From: Xanthobacteraceae bacterium
GTDB lineage: Bacteria > Pseudomonadota > Alphaproteobacteria > Rhizobiales > Xanthobacteraceae
Assembly (NCBI GenBank): GCA_029239875.1
Contig: JARBUD010000002.1
Span: 62,001 to 126,000 of the forward strand
Direction: 5' to 3'
Length of the DNA: 64,000 nucleotides
The number at the start of each line of letters is the position of its first letter. The stretch's first letter is position 1. Below the pieces are notes generated by a model, which saw only the letters and a list, made by a program, of their open reading frames with translations, did not search any database and had not been told where the DNA came from. The translations under genes and the position numbers were made by a program. Of the stretch, positions 8,461-17,244 are shown one piece after another.

Positions 8461-8943
8461 ATGGCCACCATCACCGTGCCGGCCCACCAGAAGGGCGACG
8501 TGCTCGTCGATTACGAGGACAAGAAGTTCGAGGACGTCAAAGCCGCCCCCGGCGAGAAGGCGCTGGTCACCTTCCACACCGTCGCCTTCGAGGGTTCGAT
8601 CGGCCTGGTGAACCTGCTTCAGGCCTCGCGCCTGATCCAGAAGGGCTTCGAGACCTCCGTCCTGCTCTACGGGCCCGGCGTCACGCTCGGCGTGCAGCGC
8701 GGCTTCCCCAAGATCGGCGACGAGGCCTTCCCCGGCCATCTCAACTTCAACGGCCGCATCGAGAAGATCATGAACGACGGCGGCAAGGTCTATGCCTGCC
8801 GCTTCGCCCTGCAGGCGCTCTACGGCCATGGCGAGGGCGCGCTGATCCCCGGCGTCATCCCGATCTCGCCGCTCGACGTGCTCGACATCGTGCTCGTCCA
8901 CCGCCGCGACAACGCCTTCATGCTCCACACCTGGACGCTTTGA
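8461..8943 (+). CDS. nitB: MSMEG_0572/Sll0783 family nitrogen-starvation protein (NitB)
   Basis: A 160-residue soluble protein of the MSMEG_0572/Sll0783 family, the conserved first gene of Nit1C clusters. Sll0783 of Synechocystis is induced by nitrogen starvation; the molecular function is unknown. Recognised by [39 protein letters not shown] and [16 protein letters not shown]. The fold is probably DsrE-like (my inference from the alternating pattern). The start at 8461 follows an AGGAGAG ribosome-binding site at 8450-8456. It is the first gene after the sigma-54 promoter and lies 32 bp before the nitrilase. Confidence 0.9.
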   Translation: MATITVPAHQKGDVLVDYEDKKFEDVKAAPGEKALVTFHTVAFEGSIGLVNLLQASRLIQKGFETSVLLYGPGVTLGVQRGFPKIGDEAFPGHLNFNGRIEKIMNDGGKVYACRFALQALYGHGEGALIPGVIPISPLDVLDIVLVHRRDNAFMLHTWTL

Positions 8944-8975
8944 CGGGCGCGGCGCACCGCATCGAGGAGGCCGGA

Positions 8976-10046
8976 ATGTCTCAAGCGACTTTGGCCGAGA
9001 AGCGTATCGTGAGGGTGGGCGCGGTGCAGATCGCGCCCGACCTCGACAGCCTGGAGGGCACGCTCACCCGCGTGCTCGCCGCGCTGGACGAGGCGGCGGG
9101 GAAGGGCGCGCGGCTCATAGTCTTCCCCGAGACCTTCGTGCCCTGGTACCCCTATTTCTCCTTCGTGCTTCCCCCGGTGCTCACCGGCGCGGAGCATCTG
9201 CGGCTCTACGAGAACGCGGTCGTCGTACCCGGCCCGGTGACGGAGGCCGTGGGCGCCGCCGCCCGCCGCCTCGGCGTGGTGGTCGCGCTCGGGGTGAACG
9301 AGCGCGACCACGGCTCGCTCTACAACACCCAGCTCGTCTTCGACGCCGACGGCACGCTCCTGCTCAGGCGCCGCAAGATCACCCCGACCTTCCACGAGCG
9401 GATGATCTGGGGGCAGGGCGACGGCGCCGGCCTCAAGGCGGTCGACACCGCCGTCGGCCGGGTCGGCGCGCTGGCCTGCTGGGAGCACTACAATCCCCTC
9501 GCCCGCTACGCCCTGATGGCGCAGCACGAGGAGATCCACGTCGCCCAGTTCCCCGGCTCGCTGGTGGGACCGATCTTCGCCGAGCAGATAGAGGTGACGA
9601 TCCGCCACCACGCGCTGGAATCCGGCTGCTTCGTGGTCAATTCCACCGGCTGGCTGACGGACGAGCAGATCGCCCGCATCTCGCCGGACGAGAAGCTGCG
9701 CAAGGCGCTGACCGGCGGCTGCATGACGGCGATCATCTCGCCCGAAGGCAGCCATGTGGTGCCCCCGCTCACCTCCGGCGAAGGCATCCTGATCGCCGAT
9801 CTCGACATGGGCCTCATCACCAAGCGCAAGCGGATGATGGATTCGGTCGGTCACTACGCCCGGCCCGAACTGCTCAGCCTCAACCTCGACAACCGGCCGG
9901 CTGCAACGATGCAGCAGGCTGCTCCCTTCCCAGCGAACCATGGGAGTGCGTCCGATGAAGCCGATGGACCTGGCGAGCGAGCTTCAGCCGCTGCCGACGG
10001 AGCATCTGATCAACGAGTTGCAGTCCTACGGGGTGCGGCTCGTTGA
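8976..10046 (+). CDS. nitC: Nitrilase, Nit6803/NitC type
   Basis: A 356-residue nitrilase (nitrile + 2 H2O to carboxylic acid + ammonia). The catalytic triad is visible: E52 in FPETFVPW, K134 in RRRKITPT and C168 in LACWEHYNP, one residue offset from Synechocystis Nit6803 (E53, K135, C169 as I recall). NitC in the Nit1C cluster of Pseudomonas fluorescens is required for growth on cyanide as nitrogen source. The start at 8976 has a GAGGAGG site at 8964-8970. The last 92 bases (9955-10046) also encode the start of the next gene in another frame. The C-terminal tail past LNLDNRP is low in conservation. Confidence 0.93.
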   Translation: MSQATLAEKRIVRVGAVQIAPDLDSLEGTLTRVLAALDEAAGKGARLIVFPETFVPWYPYFSFVLPPVLTGAEHLRLYENAVVVPGPVTEAVGAAARRLGVVVALGVNERDHGSLYNTQLVFDADGTLLLRRRKITPTFHERMIWGQGDGAGLKAVDTAVGRVGALACWEHYNPLARYALMAQHEEIHVAQFPGSLVGPIFAEQIEVTIRHHALESGCFVVNSTGWLTDEQIARISPDEKLRKALTGGCMTAIISPEGSHVVPPLTSGEGILIADLDMGLITKRKRMMDSVGHYARPELLSLNLDNRPAATMQQAAPFPANHGSASDEADGPGERASAAADGASDQRVAVLRGAAR

Positions 10047-11091
10047 TCCGAAGGCCGGCGCGGATAGCCGCCGCGGCGGTGCCGGCCCTTCCGATCACAA
10101 GGCGCTCACCCTGGACGGCATGACGGTGATGGTGCCGGTGCACACCGCGCCGGCCTTCGAGAGCCCGTACCTCGTCGAGAAGCCCGACGCCTATGGCAAG
10201 AGCCGCATCAGCCGCGACGGGCTGGTGATCGGCGAGGTGTCGTTCCCCCTGCAGCCGAAATTCTACGGGCTCTCCACCGCCGACGGCATCCCCTATTCGA
10301 AGATCGCCGTGCTGCACGGACGCGACGTGCTGGCGACGACGGTGCTGCAGAGCTGCATCCGCTACCAGAGCCGCACCAAGACCTGCCAGTTCTGCGCCAT
10401 CGGCCAATCGCTGGCGGCGGGACGGACCATCGAGCGCAAGACCCCCGCACAGCTTGCCGAGGTCGCCAAGGCCGCCGTGGAGCTCGACGACGTCAGGCAC
10501 ATGGTGATGACCACCGGCACGCCGCCCGGGAAGGATCGCGGCGCGGCGATCCTCACCGAGAGCGCGGCAGCGGTGAAGGCGGCGGTGGACCTGCCCATCC
10601 AGGTGCAGTGCGAGCCGCCGGACGACGATGCGTGGTTCGCGCGCATGCATGAGGCCGGGGCGGATGCGCTCGGCATGCATCTGGAAGCCTGCACCGAGGA
10701 GGTGCGCGCGCGCATCATGCCCGGCAAGGCGCAGGTGTCGGTGGAGCGCTATTTCCAGGCCTTCGAGGCCGCCGTCCCGGTGTTCGGGCGCGGGCAGGTC
10801 TCGACCTACATCCTCGCCGGCCTCGGCGACAGCCGGGAGGACATCCTTGCCGTCTGCGACCGGCTGACCCGCATCGGCGTCTATCCTTTCGTCGTGCCCT
10901 TCGTGCCGATCTCCGGCACGCCGCTGGAAAGCCACCCCACGCCCTCGCCCGCCTTCATGAACGCCATTCTCGGCCCGCTCTCGGGGATGATGATCGCGCG
11001 CGGGCTGAAATCCATCGAGGTGAAGGCCGGCTGCGCCAAATGCGGCGCCTGCTCGGCGCTCTCCACCTATGAAAGAAGGGCCTGCTCATGA
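9955..11091 (+). CDS. nitD: MSMEG_0568 family radical SAM protein (NitD)
   Basis: A 378-residue radical SAM protein. The SAM-cluster cysteines are C134, C144 and C147 (CX9CX2C), not the usual CX3CX2C. A second cysteine group, C360, C363 and C366 (CxxCxxC), sits at the extreme C-terminus and could hold an auxiliary iron-sulfur cluster. Other family features are [31 protein letters not shown] and [13 protein letters not shown]. The reaction is unknown; in Nit1C clusters it follows the nitrilase. The ATG at 9955 has a GGGAG site at 9943-9947 and overlaps the nitrilase gene by 92 bp; an ATG at 9940 is the alternative. It overlaps nitE by ATGA. Confidence 0.9.
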   Translation: MKPMDLASELQPLPTEHLINELQSYGVRLVDPKAGADSRRGGAGPSDHKALTLDGMTVMVPVHTAPAFESPYLVEKPDAYGKSRISRDGLVIGEVSFPLQPKFYGLSTADGIPYSKIAVLHGRDVLATTVLQSCIRYQSRTKTCQFCAIGQSLAAGRTIERKTPAQLAEVAKAAVELDDVRHMVMTTGTPPGKDRGAAILTESAAAVKAAVDLPIQVQCEPPDDDAWFARMHEAGADALGMHLEACTEEVRARIMPGKAQVSVERYFQAFEAAVPVFGRGQVSTYILAGLGDSREDILAVCDRLTRIGVYPFVVPFVPISGTPLESHPTPSPAFMNAILGPLSGMMIARGLKSIEVKAGCAKCGACSALSTYERRACS

Positions 11092-11645
11092 TCTTCGAGC
11101 CCTTCCGCCCGTTTCTTCCCAACGATTTCCAGGTGAAGTTCGCCACCGCGACATGGGAGAAGCGTTGTGCGGCGGCGCTGCGCCGGCAGGTGTTCTGCGA
11201 GGAACAGGGTCTGTTCGACGGCGACGACCGCGACGCCATCGACGAGGCCGCCATCCCCATCGTCGCCGTCTCCATGCTCGGGCTGCTCGCGGACGACGTG
11301 GTCGGCACGGTGCGCATCCACGAGGCCGAGCCCGGCGTGTGGTGGGGCTCGCGCCTCGCCGTGGCGGCGGATTACCGGAAAGTGGGCGCCCTCGGCGCGG
11401 CGCTGATCAAGCTCGCCGTCTCCTCCGCCCATGCGCGCGGCTGCACGCGATTCCTCGCCCATGTGCAGGCGCAGAACGGGCTGCTGTTCCGCCGGCTGCA
11501 CTGGTCGATCGTCGAGGAGAAGGAGCTGCACGGGCGCCCGCATTATCTGATGCAGGCGGACCTCGCTTATTACCCGCCGATCATGGATGCCGAGACCGGC
11601 TTCCGCGCGTTTCCACGCAATACTTTGCCCCGGAAGGCGGCCTGA
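11088..11645 (+). CDS. nitE: MSMEG_0567/Sll0786 family N-acetyltransferase (NitE)
   Basis: A 185-residue GNAT-fold acetyltransferase. The acetyl-CoA region is VGTVRIHE...LAVAADYRKVGALGAALIKLAVSSA, and the C-terminal FLAHVQAQNGLLFRRLHW segment is typical of the Nit1C member. The family's substrate is unknown; acylation of an amine formed downstream of the nitrilase is a guess. The gene overlaps nitD by four bases (ATGA at 11088-11091), so translation is coupled. It ends one base before the AIR-synthase-like gene. Confidence 0.9.
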   Translation: MIFEPFRPFLPNDFQVKFATATWEKRCAAALRRQVFCEEQGLFDGDDRDAIDEAAIPIVAVSMLGLLADDVVGTVRIHEAEPGVWWGSRLAVAADYRKVGALGAALIKLAVSSAHARGCTRFLAHVQAQNGLLFRRLHWSIVEEKELHGRPHYLMQADLAYYPPIMDAETGFRAFPRNTLPRKAA

Positions 11646-11646
11646 G

Positions 11647-12645
11647 ATGGGTCCGCTCTCCGCCACCGCTTTCGCGACCGTCGTGGAAAAGCTGCGCGCT
11701 TCCAAAGGCATGGCGGCCAAGGCCGATATCGGCGTGGCGGCAGCGCGGCTGGGACTTGGCGGCGCGAGTGCGGTGCCCGTGGGCGACGACTGCGCGGCGA
11801 TCCCGGACGGCGACGGCTTCCTGCTGCTCGCCATCGAAGGCTTCATGAACGAGTTCGTCGCCGGCGACCCGTGGTTCGCCGGCTGGTGCGGGGTGATGGT
11901 CAACCTCTCCGACATCGCCGCCATGGGCGGGCGGCCGGTCGCCGTGGTCGATGCGGTGTGGGCGTCGGGCGAGGACGGCGCCGCCCCGGTGCTGGAAGGA
12001 TTGCGCGCCGCCTCGCAGCGCTTCGGCGTGCCGCTGGTCGGCGGCCACACCAATCTCAAGACCGACCGCGGCCAGCTTTCCGTCGCCGTGCTCGGCCGGG
12101 CGAAGCGCCTGCTCACCTCCTTCGACGCCCGCCCCGGCGAGACGCTGATCACCGCCATCGATTTGCGCGGGCGCTACCGCGAACCCTTCTCCAACTGGGA
12201 GGCCGCGACCGAGGCTCCGGCCGCGCGCCTGCGCGGCGACCTCGAACTGCTCCCCCTCATCGCCGAGGCCGGTCTCTCCCGCGCGGCCAAGGACATCAGC
12301 CAGGGCGGGATCGTCGGCACGGCCGCCATGCTGGCGGAATGCTCCGGCGTCGGCATCGAGATCGACCTCGCCCGCGTTCCGACGCCCGAAGGCATCGACT
12401 TCGCCCGTTGGCTGATGAGCTTCCCGAGCTATGGCTATCTGCTCTCCGCCGCGCCTAATGATGTGCCGGCTATTTTCTCGCTGTTCGAAGCCCGCGGCAT
12501 CGCCGCCGGCGCTATCGGCAAGGTGACGACCGACCGTTGCGTTACCGTCACCAGCGGCGCCGCGCGGGAAGTGATCTGGGATTTCGCGCAGCGCCCGCTG
12601 CTCGGCTGCGGTCCCTCCTTCGCGCGGAAGGAGAACGCCGCATGA
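11647..12645 (+). CDS. nitF: Sll0787 family AIR synthase-like protein (NitF)
   Basis: A 332-residue member of the PurM/SelD/ThiL-type ATP-dependent synthase fold. It has GDDCAAI (metal/ATP loop), MVNLSDIAAMGGRPVAVVDAVWA, LVGGHTNLK and AKDISQGGIVGTAAML. This is not purine biosynthesis itself: the family is a Nit1C paralogue known as the Sll0787 AIR-synthase-like family. It probably activates a carbonyl or amide oxygen with ATP (inference from the fold). The ATG at 11647 comes one base after the nitE stop, and the gene overlaps the following glycosyltransferase by ATGA. Confidence 0.88.
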   Translation: MGPLSATAFATVVEKLRASKGMAAKADIGVAAARLGLGGASAVPVGDDCAAIPDGDGFLLLAIEGFMNEFVAGDPWFAGWCGVMVNLSDIAAMGGRPVAVVDAVWASGEDGAAPVLEGLRAASQRFGVPLVGGHTNLKTDRGQLSVAVLGRAKRLLTSFDARPGETLITAIDLRGRYREPFSNWEAATEAPAARLRGDLELLPLIAEAGLSRAAKDISQGGIVGTAAMLAECSGVGIEIDLARVPTPEGIDFARWLMSFPSYGYLLSAAPNDVPAIFSLFEARGIAAGAIGKVTTDRCVTVTSGAAREVIWDFAQRPLLGCGPSFARKENAA

Positions 12646-13799
12646 GCCGGTCGCTGCGCATCGCCATCCTCGCCCACTCCACCAATCCGCGCGGCGGCGT
12701 GGTGCATGCGCTGGAGCTCGGCGACGCGCTCACCCGGCTCGGCCACGAAGCGGTGGTGCATGCGCCGGATGCGAAGGGCACCGGCTTCTTCCGCCCGAGC
12801 CTGTGCGAAACCTTGAGCGTGCCCGCTTCCCCCGTGGGTGCGGACGTCACCGAGATGGTGCGCATCCGCGCGGCCGATTATGTCCGGCATTTCGAGCATG
12901 CGGCGAACCGGCGCTTCGACGTCTTCCACGCGCAGGACGGCATTTCCGGCAATGCGCTGGCGACGCTGAAGCAGCGCGGGCTGATCCCCCGCTTCGCCCG
13001 CACCGTCCACCATGTCGACGCCTTCCGCGATCCTGAGCTTCTCGCGCTCCAGCGCCGCGCCATCGTCGAGGCCGACCGGCATTTCGTCGTCAGCCGCCTG
13101 TGGCAGGACCTGCTCGCCGAGATGTTCGCGCTGGAAGCGACCGTCGTCGGCAACGGCGTCGATACCACCCGCTTCTCGCCGGTCGCGGACGGGCGCGAAG
13201 AGGCGCTCGAAGCCCGCCTCGGCCTCGGCGAGGGTCCGGTCGTGCTCAGCGTCGGCGGGGTGGAGGAGCGCAAGAACACGCTGGGCATCCTCGAGGCCTT
13301 CATCCAGCTTCGCGCGCTGCATCCCAAGGCGCAGCTGGTCATCGCCGGCGGCGCCTCGGTGCTCGACCATCACCTCTATCAGGAGGCGTTCACCGCGACG
13401 CTCGCCGCCTCCGGCCTGCCGGCCGACGCGGTCATCCGCACCGGCGCAGTGCCGCAGGACGACATGCCCTCGCTCTACCGCCTCGCCGACGTGCTCGCCT
13501 TCGCCTCGGTGAAGGAGGGCTTCGGCCTCGTCGCGCTCGAAGCCATGGCGTCCGGCACGCCCGTCGTGGTCTCCCGCATCGCCCCCTTCACCGAGCATAT
13601 CGGCGAGGACGAGGCGGTGTGGTGCGATCCGCTCAATCCGGCCACCATCGCCAATGCGCTCGCCGCGGCGCTCTCGCCCGAACTGCGCGAGCGCCTCGCC
13701 GAGATCGGCCCCCGCGCGGCCGCCCGCCATGACTGGGCCGCCACCGCCCGTCGTCATTTAGTCGTCTATCAATCTCTCGCGGAGCCCGCCCATGCCTGA
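12642..13799 (+). CDS. MSMEG_0565 family glycosyltransferase
   Basis: A 385-residue GT4-type glycosyltransferase. The N-terminal half begins ILAHSTNPRGGVVHALELGDAL, an acceptor-domain GGV loop. The C-terminal half holds the donor site: SVGGVEERKNTLGILEAF, and EGFGLVALEAMASGTPVVVS (the EX7E motif). MSMEG_0565-type glycosyltransferases occur inside the Nit1C cluster in many bacteria but not in all, which suggests the pathway product is glycosylated in these hosts. It overlaps nitF by four bases and nitG by eight, so it is part of the coupled unit. Confidence 0.88.
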   Translation: MSRSLRIAILAHSTNPRGGVVHALELGDALTRLGHEAVVHAPDAKGTGFFRPSLCETLSVPASPVGADVTEMVRIRAADYVRHFEHAANRRFDVFHAQDGISGNALATLKQRGLIPRFARTVHHVDAFRDPELLALQRRAIVEADRHFVVSRLWQDLLAEMFALEATVVGNGVDTTRFSPVADGREEALEARLGLGEGPVVLSVGGVEERKNTLGILEAFIQLRALHPKAQLVIAGGASVLDHHLYQEAFTATLAASGLPADAVIRTGAVPQDDMPSLYRLADVLAFASVKEGFGLVALEAMASGTPVVVSRIAPFTEHIGEDEAVWCDPLNPATIANALAAALSPELRERLAEIGPRAAARHDWAATARRHLVVYQSLAEPAHA

Positions 13800-14079
13800 G
13801 ATGCGCTTCACCATTCGCTGGCCGGACGGGCGGGCCGAGAGCTGCTACTCGCCCTCGCTGGTCATCAAGGAGTTCTTCGCTCCCGGCGAGAGCTACGACC
13901 TCGCCGACTTCGTCGAGAAGAGCCGCGAGGCGCTGAACATCGCCAGCGCCCGCGTCGAGGCGCGCTACGGCTTTCCCTGCTCGCGCGCCATGGGCCAGCT
14001 CGCCCGCATCGAGGCAGGCGCCCGCGCCTATTCCACCCATCCCGAGCCCCGCGTGGCCGTCGAAGCCTTCGACGAGTGA
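13792..14079 (+). CDS. nitG: MSMEG_0570 family nitrogen-starvation protein (NitG)
   Basis: A 95-residue protein of the MSMEG_0570 family, a small conserved Nit1C component of unknown function. Recognised by MRFTIRWPDGRAESCYSPS, FFAPGESYDLADFVEKSR and YGFPCSRAMGQL. Two cysteines (in ESCYS and FPCSR) are present; their role is unknown. The start overlaps the glycosyltransferase stop by eight bases, and the gene ends 12 bp before the flavin oxidoreductase. Size and position match the family. Confidence 0.88.
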   Translation: MPEMRFTIRWPDGRAESCYSPSLVIKEFFAPGESYDLADFVEKSREALNIASARVEARYGFPCSRAMGQLARIEAGARAYSTHPEPRVAVEAFDE

Positions 14080-14091
14080 GGAGGAACCCGC

Positions 14092-15348
14092 ATGAACGAG
14101 AATCGCATCCAGCATTATCCGGTGGTGATCGTCGGCGGCGGTCAGGCCGGCCTCTCCACCTCCTATCACCTGCGTGAGCAGGGCATCGACCATCTCGTCT
14201 TCGAGAAGCACAAGGCGATGCATGCGTGGGCGACCCAGCGCTGGGACAATTTCTGCCTGGTCACGCCGAACTGGCAATGCGCCCTGCCGGGCCATCCCTA
14301 TAAGGGCGACGATCCCCACGGCTTCATGGTGAAGCACGAGATCCTCGACTACCTCAAAGGCTTCCGCGCCGTCGTCGACCCGCCGATCCGCGAGGGCGTC
14401 AGCGTGCGCCGCGTCACCCCACGCAGCGAGGGCGGCTTCCTCGTTTCCACCACCTCCGGCGAGGTCAGCGCCGACAATGTGGTGGTCGCTTCCGGCGGCT
14501 ATCACGAGCCGATCGTGCCGCGCATGGCCGAGCGGCTGCCCGGCCATATCGCGCAGATCCACTCGGCCGAGTACCGTAACGCCGACCAGCTGCCGGACGG
14601 CGCCGTGCTGGTGGTCGGCTCCGGCCAGTCCGGCGCGCAGATCGCCGAGGATCTGCACCTCGCCGGCCGCAAGGTGGTGCTGGCGGTCGGCAACGCGCCG
14701 CGCTGCGCCCGCTTCTATCGCGGCCGCGACGTCGTCACCTGGCTCGCCGACATGGGCTATTACGACATGCCGGTCGAGCAGCACCCCCTGCGCGAGGGCG
14801 TGCGCGACAACACCAACCATTACGTCACCGGCCGCGACGGCGGGCGCGACATCGACCTGCGCAAGTTCGCCGCCGAGGGCATGGAGCTCTACGGCGTGCT
14901 GCGCGACTATGACGGGGCGAGCCTCGTCTTCGACACGAACCTCGCCAGCGCGCTCGAGGACGCCGACAGGACCTATAACGGCATCAACGCCGCCATCGAC
15001 AAGTACATCGCCGAGAACGGCATCGAGGCGCCCCCGCCCTCGGTCTACGAGCCGGTCTGGACGCCCGCGGCCGAGCGTCCGACGCTCGACCTCGCCGCCT
15101 CCGGCATCGGCGCCATCGTCTGGTGCATCGGCTTCAAGCCGGATTTCCGCTGGCTCGACGCGCCCGTCTTCAACGGCGCCGGCCATCCCCAGCACCGGCG
15201 CGGCATCACCGCGCGCGAGGGCATCTATTTCATCGGCCTGCCCTGGCTGCACACCTGGGGCTCCGGCCGCTTCGGCGCGGTCGGCCGCGATGCCGAGCAC
15301 ATCGTCGCCCACATCGCCGCCCGCTCGCTGAAGGAAAGCGCCGCATGA
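14092..15348 (+). CDS. nitH: MSMEG_0569 family flavin-dependent oxidoreductase (NitH)
   Basis: A 418-residue flavin monooxygenase-like protein. The FAD Rossmann motif is VVIVGGGQAGLS at residues 11-22, and the NADPH Rossmann motif is VLVVGSGQSGAQIAEDL in the middle. C-terminal family features are WCIGFKPDFRWLD and FIGLPWLHTWGSGRFGAVG. It resembles class B flavoprotein monooxygenases (FMO/BVMO-like), and in Nit1C it is the oxidative step of an unknown pathway. A GAGGAGG site at 14077-14083 precedes the ATG at 14092. It overlaps the LnmK-like gene by ATGA. Confidence 0.9.
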   Translation: MNENRIQHYPVVIVGGGQAGLSTSYHLREQGIDHLVFEKHKAMHAWATQRWDNFCLVTPNWQCALPGHPYKGDDPHGFMVKHEILDYLKGFRAVVDPPIREGVSVRRVTPRSEGGFLVSTTSGEVSADNVVVASGGYHEPIVPRMAERLPGHIAQIHSAEYRNADQLPDGAVLVVGSGQSGAQIAEDLHLAGRKVVLAVGNAPRCARFYRGRDVVTWLADMGYYDMPVEQHPLREGVRDNTNHYVTGRDGGRDIDLRKFAAEGMELYGVLRDYDGASLVFDTNLASALEDADRTYNGINAAIDKYIAENGIEAPPPSVYEPVWTPAAERPTLDLAASGIGAIVWCIGFKPDFRWLDAPVFNGAGHPQHRRGITAREGIYFIGLPWLHTWGSGRFGAVGRDAEHIVAHIAARSLKESAA

Positions 15349-16211
15349 ACGTCGTCGTTTCCCCCGAGGCGCTGCTGGCCGAGGCCGCCCCGACGATAGC
15401 TGAGAGCGTGCGGCTGGGCATGCCGCAGCTCTCATTGAGCGGTCTGTCCGAGAGCTGGCTGCTGAAGGATCTCGGCCACCGCCACTGGATGCTGCTGGCG
15501 CGCCTCGCCGGCCGGCCCGTGCCGGATTTCCGCGACGTGGACGGCGCGCCGGTCTATGCCGCCTTCTGCGCGCTGTCGGTGAAGGACGCCGATTTCGCCG
15601 CGCTCGGCGAGAACGACCGGCTGACCATCGTCTCCGACATATCCCGCGTCTCGCGCACGCAGTCGGCGAGCCGCCACCGGCTCAGCGTGGCGGGGAAGCC
15701 GGTCGGCGAGGTCGAGCTGGTCTCCGCCTTCGTGCGGCGGGCCAATGGTGGGGGCAACCATAGCGTGGCGCGCGTCGCGCTCGACGCCTTCCCGCCCCCG
15801 GCGACGCCGCGAATGGGCGGCCTCGCCGCGCTCGCCGCCGATCTGCGCGCCGGGCGACGCGCGCGCCATTTCGGCTTCGATCTCCACGCCGCCGAGATCC
15901 GAACCTCCGCCGCCTTCGAGATCGACCCCTGCCCGGCGCAGGACTTCAACGGCGCAGGCTTCCTCTATTTCTCCAGCTTCGTCGGCTTTATCGACCGGGC
16001 CGAGTGGCATTTCGATGGCCGCCGCGCCGCCCGTGCCGTGACGCTGGCGCGCGACGTGTTCTTCCACGGCAATATCGACCCCGGCGAGCGGCTGCGGGTG
16101 CGCTGGCTGGCGGCGCGGCGCGGCGAGGGACGGCTCGTGCATCGCTGCCTGCTGGAGCGCGCCGGCGACGGCGCACGCCTCGCCGAAGCCTTCACGCTGC
16201 GCGCGGTGTGA
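15345..16211 (+). CDS. LnmK-like (Pnap_2097-type) protein closing the nit cluster
   Basis: A 288-residue protein with two similar hot-dog-like halves, as in LnmK acyltransferase/decarboxylase of leinamycin biosynthesis. The segments GMPQLSLSGLSESWLLKDLGHRHWMLLA and FNGAGFLYFSSFVGFIDRAEW are the recognisable parts. I recall it as the Pnap_2097 biosynthetic protein family, but that is memory, not a search. It starts inside the nitH stop (ATGA), so it belongs to the same transcript. An acyl-CoA or acyl-carrier substrate would fit the family. It is the ninth and last gene of the unit; 163 bp then separate it from the tRNA. Confidence 0.65.
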   Translation: MNVVVSPEALLAEAAPTIAESVRLGMPQLSLSGLSESWLLKDLGHRHWMLLARLAGRPVPDFRDVDGAPVYAAFCALSVKDADFAALGENDRLTIVSDISRVSRTQSASRHRLSVAGKPVGEVELVSAFVRRANGGGNHSVARVALDAFPPPATPRMGGLAALAADLRAGRRARHFGFDLHAAEIRTSAAFEIDPCPAQDFNGAGFLYFSSFVGFIDRAEWHFDGRRAARAVTLARDVFFHGNIDPGERLRVRWLAARRGEGRLVHRCLLERAGDGARLAEAFTLRAV

Positions 16212-16374
16212 GGGCGACGGCCGCCGCCGGACGCCTGTCATGACGCTGTGAGACGTGCGTGAGATGAGCGTGAGATTCCTGTCGAATGCCCGTTGCATTC
16301 GCCGCGCTCATGGGGCATAGAGACGGCCCGTTCGGGGTCGCGGCGTCAGCCGGCCGGCCCCAGGACCGGAGCGA

Positions 16375-16449
16375 GCGGGTGTAGCTCAGGGGTAGAGCAC
16401 AACCTTGCCAAGGTTGGGGTCGTGGGTTCGAATCCCATCGCCCGCTCCA
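16375..16449 (+). tRNA. tRNA-Gly (GCC)
   Basis: The cloverleaf is complete. The acceptor arms 16375-16381 and 16439-16445 pair over seven positions with one G-U. The D arm is GCTC/GAGC. The anticodon stem CAACC/GGTTG holds the loop TTGCCAA with anticodon GCC at 16407-16409. The T arm is GTGGG/CCCAT with the TTCGAAT loop. The discriminator is T, and CCA (16447-16449) is encoded. Flanks of about 160 bp upstream and 225 bp downstream hold no gene I can support. Confidence 0.97.
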
Positions 16450-16676
16450 GTTTCTCTCGATAAAATTGAATATTCGGCAGGCGCCCTTCGGGGCGCTTTC
16501 TGCTTGGGTTGGCCGACGGACATCGTGTTCGTCCGCGGAGGGGCGCCGCCGCGCGGGAACGGGGATCGCCGGCCGTCGCGGCGGCCATGCCGATCCTGTC
16601 GTAACTGCCAAGCCGTGACCGCCGGGCGGGCGCTCCTCGGGCAGCCCCCAACAGCGGAAATGAAAAGCCCGGGGCT

Positions 16677-17135
16677 TCAGAGCCTTGCCCGCGCGCTGCG
16701 TGGCGTCGCCAGCAGAAGGCTCGTCTCGCTGTTGTTGACGCCGGGGATCAGGCGGATCCGGCGCAGCACCGCGTCGAGGTCGGCCAGGGTCGCGGTGCCC
16801 AGTTCCACGATCAGGTCCCAGCGGCCATTGGTCGTATGGGTCGCCGAGACCTCGGGCAGGCCGCCGAGAACCCGGATCACCCTGTCGGTCTCGCGCCCTT
16901 CGATGCCGATCATCATGATGCCGCGCACAGGCTGGTCGACCGCATCCGCACGCAGGACGACCGTGTAGCCGACGATCCGGCCGCTGCGCTCCAGCCGGTC
17001 GAGACGGGCGCGCGCCGTGGCACGGGAGACGCCGAGGTCGCCGGCCAGCTCCGAAATGCTGCGCCTCGCGTCATGGCGGAGCAGGGTGATCAATCGCTCG
17101 TCCAGTTCGTCCAATCGGTCTTCCAATTCGCTCAA
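16677..17135 (-). CDS. Lrp/AsnC-family regulator
   Basis: A 152-residue Lrp/AsnC protein. An N-terminal winged HTH lies at about residues 10-60 (LDERLITLLRHDARRSISELAGDLGVSRATARARL), followed by a RAM ligand-sensing domain (GRWDLIVELGTATLADLDAVLRRI and PGVNNSETSLLL). It is divergent from the arginase-ornithine cyclodeaminase pair across 109 bp, so it is the likely arginine- or ornithine-responsive activator of that pair. The start is uncertain: no ATG is in frame, and the TTG at 17135 (SELEDRLDELDERL) or a TTG shortly inside are the options. Confidence 0.88.
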   Translation of the reverse strand: MSELEDRLDELDERLITLLRHDARRSISELAGDLGVSRATARARLDRLERSGRIVGYTVVLRADAVDQPVRGIMMIGIEGRETDRVIRVLGGLPEVSATHTTNGRWDLIVELGTATLADLDAVLRRIRLIPGVNNSETSLLLATPRSARARL

Positions 17136-17244
17136 TATATGGTGCCGGAATGATAAATCGAGCCGCCCGATTTGCCAAATCTGCGCGTGGGAAACGCCGC
17201 CGCAATCCGCTCTTATTGGTCCCGAACCGATCTTGGAGGGCCGG

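Noticed and set aside
16375-16449. tRNA-Gly as an integration site of a genomic island
   Set aside because: No integrase, direct repeat of the tRNA end or change of gene style is visible on either side.
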